A stretch of DNA of 35,378 bases from Acidobacteriota bacterium (GTDB lineage: Bacteria; Acidobacteriota; Terriglobia; Bryobacterales; Bryobacteraceae): contig JAJYLS010000016.1 in assembly GCA_021787555.1 (NCBI GenBank), positions 1 to 35,378 of the forward strand. Direction: 5' to 3'. The notes under the pieces were generated by a model. That model saw only the letters and a list, made by a program, of their open reading frames with translations, was not told the origin of the DNA and ran no database searches. Shown piece after piece: positions 32,801 through 35,378 of this stretch (the first letter of the stretch is position 1; every line of letters begins with the position of its first letter). Position numbers and translations under genes: made by a program.

Positions 32801-33105
32801 GTGAAATCGACGCGGGCCACCTGCTCGACTTGCAGCGCGATGCCGGCACGCACCACCGGCTTGAAACCGGCGGCCTTGACGTCCACCTGGTAGTTCCCGG
32901 GGGCCAGGTTGGGCACGGAATAGTAGCCCTGGTCGTTGGTCTTCGCCGGGTAGCGCACGCCCGTCGCGACGTTGAGAACCGTCACGGCGGCCGCGGGCAC
33001 CACCGACCCGCTCGGATCGGTCACCCGGCCGGTGATTTCCGCCCCCTGCCCCCATGCCGTCCAACCGGCGGCCAAAATCAAACTACTTAGAATCAGAAAC
33101 CGCAT
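29815..33105 (-). CDS. Oar-like TonB-dependent outer-membrane receptor with carboxypeptidase-regulatory domain
   Basis: A 1096-residue outer-membrane protein. It has a signal peptide (MRFLILSSLILAAGWTAWGQ) and then a carboxypeptidase-regulatory-like beta-sandwich (about 22-105; AEITGRVTDPSGSVVPAAAVTVLN, GYYSVPNLAPGNYQVDV). A plug-like region follows (EVSGAAPLVESETSDVGQVINNKSI near 113-137). The C-terminal long beta-barrel has many aromatic strands and ends in the aromatic-terminated KIYF typical for Bam-dependent insertion. This architecture is the Oar/TonB-receptor type abundant in Acidobacteria; transport of large glycans or proteins is inferred. The ATG has GGAGGG seven bases upstream. It follows the second receptor gene by 42 bp and overlaps the stop of the converging hydrolase gene. 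Confidence 0.93.
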   Translation of the reverse strand: MRFLILSSLILAAGWTAWGQGAEITGRVTDPSGSVVPAAAVTVLNVATGVRYPAKTNDQGYYSVPNLAPGNYQVDVKAAGFKPVVRAGIALQVEQVARVDFTLQLGNVSEQVEVSGAAPLVESETSDVGQVINNKSIVEMPLDGRNAWDLSKLTGAATYVGNQGDANEIPWVSLAGSRVKSQEFFLDGGSVQKSGLATAQAELEPMVDAVEEFKVVTNNYAAEYGRSAAGIFVAVTKSGTNQFSGDAFEFLRNNALDARNFFALANPPLHYNQFGGTLGGPIRKNKTFFFVALETTLTGTGQPEILTLPTAAEKAGDFSGLRNAKGQMIPIYNPLTTAVNSTNPSQSTRDPFPGNVIPASMFDPVSAKAQSYYPLPNVPGTITGANNFNTNLTEQRTQYHGTVKVDHNLSEKDRIFGRYVQQHNFIPEADVFPTAAASGVGPATRTITNLAQTWMGSWIHTFSPTLLNDFKVGGTDQYRSITNSSIGGNWPQQLGLSGVPEESFPVLTPAGFTGLGAANPYREQTNPYWQILESVSFFHGKHSFKMGYEYRHQVTTDQFDTAPSGKFTFPAAGTGLPSSAATGSGYASFLLGFTGDMSLTKAAQFIMSNWAMGGYFQDDWKVSPRLTLNLGIRYDIETGRHAQNDMQSAFNMTAINPVCNCPGVVTFAGVNGVPNSNWATDTHNFAPRFGFAWRPFGDEKTVVRGGYGVFFGNPDDQGFNNSAVLGFATLANLTSANNNLTPALYLKNGVPGVQAPTAADRTPSFGVGSGVDFYQYLRPMPYSMQSNFGIQHEYHSVLISGQYLMNLGRHLTADNLSLNEIPPALWGTSANLQSLRPFPQFTALTMDSPNLGASSYHAFLLWVEKQYKSGLQLLFNYTFSKMMDNVDALSDFGGEPSYEDYYNRHLDKAISSLDLEHNVSMEVVYDLPWGTGRHWLSTGWLGRWIGGWELSTLTTIHSGPPFGVTTLTNNCNCFSAGAQRANIVGNWALPSGEQSVQRWFDTAAFAQPAANTLGDASRSVGWSPGAANVDLAMMKNFQPKDWLRAQLRGEFFNSLNHPNFHPPNTVLGSPAFGTINSIINTPAPGRVIQLGLKIYF

Positions 33106-33147
33106 CGTTCACCCTCCGAAAAGTTTGTTCCGGGTCCGTCGGCGGGT

Positions 33148-35378
33148 CTAAAAATCGAAACGCAGGCCGAGTTGCATGATGCGCCCATCGCGGGCGGCGC
33201 TGATCACTCCGAAAGTCGCGGCGCCGAGCGCATTACCCGGCGTGTCGAAGTTCGGGTGATTCAGAAAATTGAGCGACTCCGCGCGGAACTGCACGGTGTA
33301 GCGGTCGTGGAACCGGATATCCTTGAGCGCGGAGATGCTGATGTCCACGATGCCCGGCGCCCATACCAGCGAGCGGCTGGAATCGCCGAAGGTGTAAGCC
33401 GGCGGGGCCGCCACCGCGCTGGTGTCGAACCAGCGCGTCAGGGTGCGCTGGCCGGCCGGCAGGTTCGGATCGCGCAGCACATTGACCCGCTGCGCTCCCG
33501 GCGTGAAGGCGTTGGTGGTGTTGGTCAGCGTGTTCAACTGCATCGGCGGGCCTTGCTGAACCGTCCCCAGCAGCGCCAGGCTCCAGCCGCCCGCCAGGTG
33601 CGCCGGCAGGCCGTGTGTCACCCACGATTTGCCCATGCCGAAGGGCAGCTCGTAAACCGAGCTGATGACGAAGCGGTTGGGAATGTCGTTCCCGGAAAGC
33701 GCCCGTTCCGCCTGGCGATTGTAAAAATTCTGGATGCCGCCCGACTCAGCGCCGATCTCCTGGGCGGCCGGCACATCGTCGATGAACTTGGAAAAGGTGT
33801 AATTGGCCAGGAAGTTCAGGCCGTGCGAAAAACGCTTCTCGACTTTCACATTCAGCGCTTGATAGTTGGAGTTGCCCCACATGGGCGCGATCACCGAGAC
33901 ATTGCCGAATTGCGGAAACGGGCGGAGGATCTGCGCGTTGCCCGGCCCCATCAGCTCGGGCGGCACCTGGTTGATGTTGGTGTCCGGCCCCGGCAGCCGG
34001 TGGCCGGCATTACCGAGGTAGCTCACCTCCAGCACGGTGTCCCATCCCATGTCGCGCTGCACGTCCAGGTTCCACTGCTCCGTGTAGCCGAGTTCCCTGA
34101 TTTGCTGGATGAATGTGGGGGCAAAAATCACCGGGCGGCCCACCGGCACCGCACCGTAGCCGGGCCCGAGTTGGGCCGCGGCCGCGCCGCCGGGGAAACC
34201 GTTGCGCAGGTAAAACGGCGCGGTGATGCCGTTATCGGGCGTGGAAAAGTTACCTGCCGTTTCAAACCCGGCGCTGGTGTTGTTGGAGCCTTCGAGCGGC
34301 ACCCCGTAGAAGATGCCGAAGCCCGAGCGCACCACGAGTTTTTGCGAGCCCAGCGGTTTCCAGGCCAGCCCCACGCGCGGCATGACGTTGTCCCAATCGC
34401 CGTTGTAGATCTGGCTTCCCAGGCCGCCCAGGCCGGCGAACGTCACCACCCCGGGCGTACCGGAGACGGGATTGATTTCCGCGGTGTTGAAGCTGTTCTG
34501 CCGGTTGTTGACGTCGGTGCGCGGGAAATGGGCCTCCCAGCGCACTCCCAGGTTGAGCGTGAGATCGCGCGTGACTTTCCAGTCGTCCTGGACAAAAGTG
34601 CCGGCGTACTTGGCGCGCCGGTCCAGAGGCATGGTGGCATGCACCGAGCCGCTGTTCGGAAAACCCACCAGCATGCTGGCGATGGCATCGCCCGTGTTTC
34701 CCGCCCCCGGCAGGCCGGTGGGCTGCGTGTTGAATGCCAGGCTGCCGGAGATCTGGTCGTTCAGGATGTCCACATCGCGCACGATGCGGAACTCGCCGCC
34801 GAATTTCAGCGAATGGTTGCCGTGAAACCAGCTCACTACGTCCACGGCGTCGCTGTCGTGAATGGGCGTCTGGATGCGCTGCTGCGTCGCCGGTCCCATG
34901 GCCACGAACCCGGCCGCGGTCACCCGCGGAAACGCCGTATCTGGCACGCCGTTCAGCCCCAGCTTGGTGGGCCAGCCCTGGTTCAGCCCCAAGCTCAGGT
35001 TATAGAAGTAGCGCGGCTGCCATTCGAACCGCGCGTCATTGAGCAGCGTCGGTGTGAAATTGTGGATCTCCTCCCACATGGCGCTGTAGGCGCGGCGCGG
35101 CTGATCGGTCGCAAAGGGATCCGCTGCCGCGGTAGCAAAAACCGGCGTCGTGTTGGTGGGAAAATCGTGCAGGATGAAACGGAACGAGGCGCGGTCGTTG
35201 TTGCTGATCTGGTGATCGACCTTGAGGGTCCAGGTTGCCAGGTTCAGCGCCGTGCCATTGTTGCCGACGAAATTGCTCGCTCCGGCGAGATTGCTGGCCG
35301 TCCGGTTGGGCAGCGGATAGAGCGCGGCAAAGGCGGCGCCGACCGGATCGATGCGGCTGGCCGGAATGATGTTCCCCG
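33148..35378 (-). CDS. second Oar-like TonB-dependent receptor, 5' part cut by window edge
   Basis: The reading frame stays open to the window end, so about 743 codons of the C-terminal part are present and the signal peptide, regulatory domain and plug lie outside. The edge reads GNIIPASRIDPVGAAFAALY, which aligns with GNVIPASMFDPVSAKAQSYY of the neighbouring receptor. Shared strands such as WFHGNHSLKFGGEFR and the terminal LRFDF show a tandem paralogous pair. An internal methionine at 35079 is not the start. The two proteins share layout but differ widely in sequence, suggesting an old duplication and different ligands. The barrel and aromatic C-terminus place it in the outer membrane. Confidence 0.92.
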   Translation of the reverse strand, partial: GNIIPASRIDPVGAAFAALYPLPNRTASNLAGASNFVGNNGTALNLATWTLKVDHQISNNDRASFRFILHDFPTNTTPVFATAAADPFATDQPRRAYSAMWEEIHNFTPTLLNDARFEWQPRYFYNLSLGLNQGWPTKLGLNGVPDTAFPRVTAAGFVAMGPATQQRIQTPIHDSDAVDVVSWFHGNHSLKFGGEFRIVRDVDILNDQISGSLAFNTQPTGLPGAGNTGDAIASMLVGFPNSGSVHATMPLDRRAKYAGTFVQDDWKVTRDLTLNLGVRWEAHFPRTDVNNRQNSFNTAEINPVSGTPGVVTFAGLGGLGSQIYNGDWDNVMPRVGLAWKPLGSQKLVVRSGFGIFYGVPLEGSNNTSAGFETAGNFSTPDNGITAPFYLRNGFPGGAAAAQLGPGYGAVPVGRPVIFAPTFIQQIRELGYTEQWNLDVQRDMGWDTVLEVSYLGNAGHRLPGPDTNINQVPPELMGPGNAQILRPFPQFGNVSVIAPMWGNSNYQALNVKVEKRFSHGLNFLANYTFSKFIDDVPAAQEIGAESGGIQNFYNRQAERALSGNDIPNRFVISSVYELPFGMGKSWVTHGLPAHLAGGWSLALLGTVQQGPPMQLNTLTNTTNAFTPGAQRVNVLRDPNLPAGQRTLTRWFDTSAVAAPPAYTFGDSSRSLVWAPGIVDISISALKDIRFHDRYTVQFRAESLNFLNHPNFDTPGNALGAATFGVISAARDGRIMQLGLRFDF

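Overview
The window is about 35.4 kb of high-GC, densely coded bacterial chromosome. It looks like an acidobacterium of the Solibacter/Bryobacter type. That is an inference from gene content: two very large Oar-like TonB-dependent receptors with N-terminal carboxypeptidase-regulatory domains, several Tat-exported Gfo/Idh/MocA oxidoreductases, an FG-GAP repeat protein, a DUF4097 plus PDZ envelope module behind an ECF sigma factor, a YpdA-type (bacillithiol) reductase, and a Kdo hydroxylase. No rRNA, tRNA, CRISPR array, prophage or transposase gene was seen.

Layout. Positions 1-6627 (+) carry the 3' part of dnaE, then alaS and an overlapping ypdA-like reductase gene. A small zinc-ribbon-like protein follows (6746-6994, +). 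A long minus-strand block runs from 15930 down to 7006: ECF sigma factor, zinc-finger anti-sigma/HEAT protein (ATGA overlap with the sigma gene), DUF4097 surface protein, double-PDZ protein, glutamate dehydrogenase, mutS and anmK. Next on the minus strand are a Tat-exported Gfo/Idh protein (16122-17405), an orphan LuxR-type HTH protein (17708-17938) and a secreted beta-helix protein (18145-19695). A phosphomannomutase/phosphoglucomutase (19831-21216, +) converges on a 167-residue protein of unknown function (21341-21844, -). The latter diverges from a plus-strand cluster: small transaldolase, Gfo/Idh, FG-GAP protein, Gfo/Idh and Kdo hydroxylase. A stand-alone cyclic-nucleotide-binding domain protein and a large secreted alpha/beta hydrolase follow. 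The window ends with two tandem minus-strand TonB-dependent receptor genes, the second cut by the window edge.

How the genes fit together. The left end is housekeeping: replication, tRNA charging, thiol redox and mismatch repair. The middle operon looks like an envelope-stress or surface-sensing module in which a sigma factor and its membrane anti-sigma factor sit above two exported proteins. The right half looks like export-based carbohydrate metabolism and outer-membrane work: secreted oxidoreductases, sugar-phosphate enzymes, LPS Kdo modification and large receptors.

The most striking observation is technical. A 22-base exact match to the Illumina P5 oligonucleotide (as I remember that sequence) lies in frame inside mutS (8221-8242) and suggests an assembly or adapter artefact there. 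The main biological points of interest are the sigma/anti-sigma-HEAT/DUF4097/PDZ module, a group of GACAGGC-type palindromic repeats including a perfect 29-bp inverted repeat, recurring TACAAT-like -10 boxes very close to start codons, and a shared TAGTACnnTAAG motif in front of the small zinc-ribbon gene and the orphan LuxR gene.
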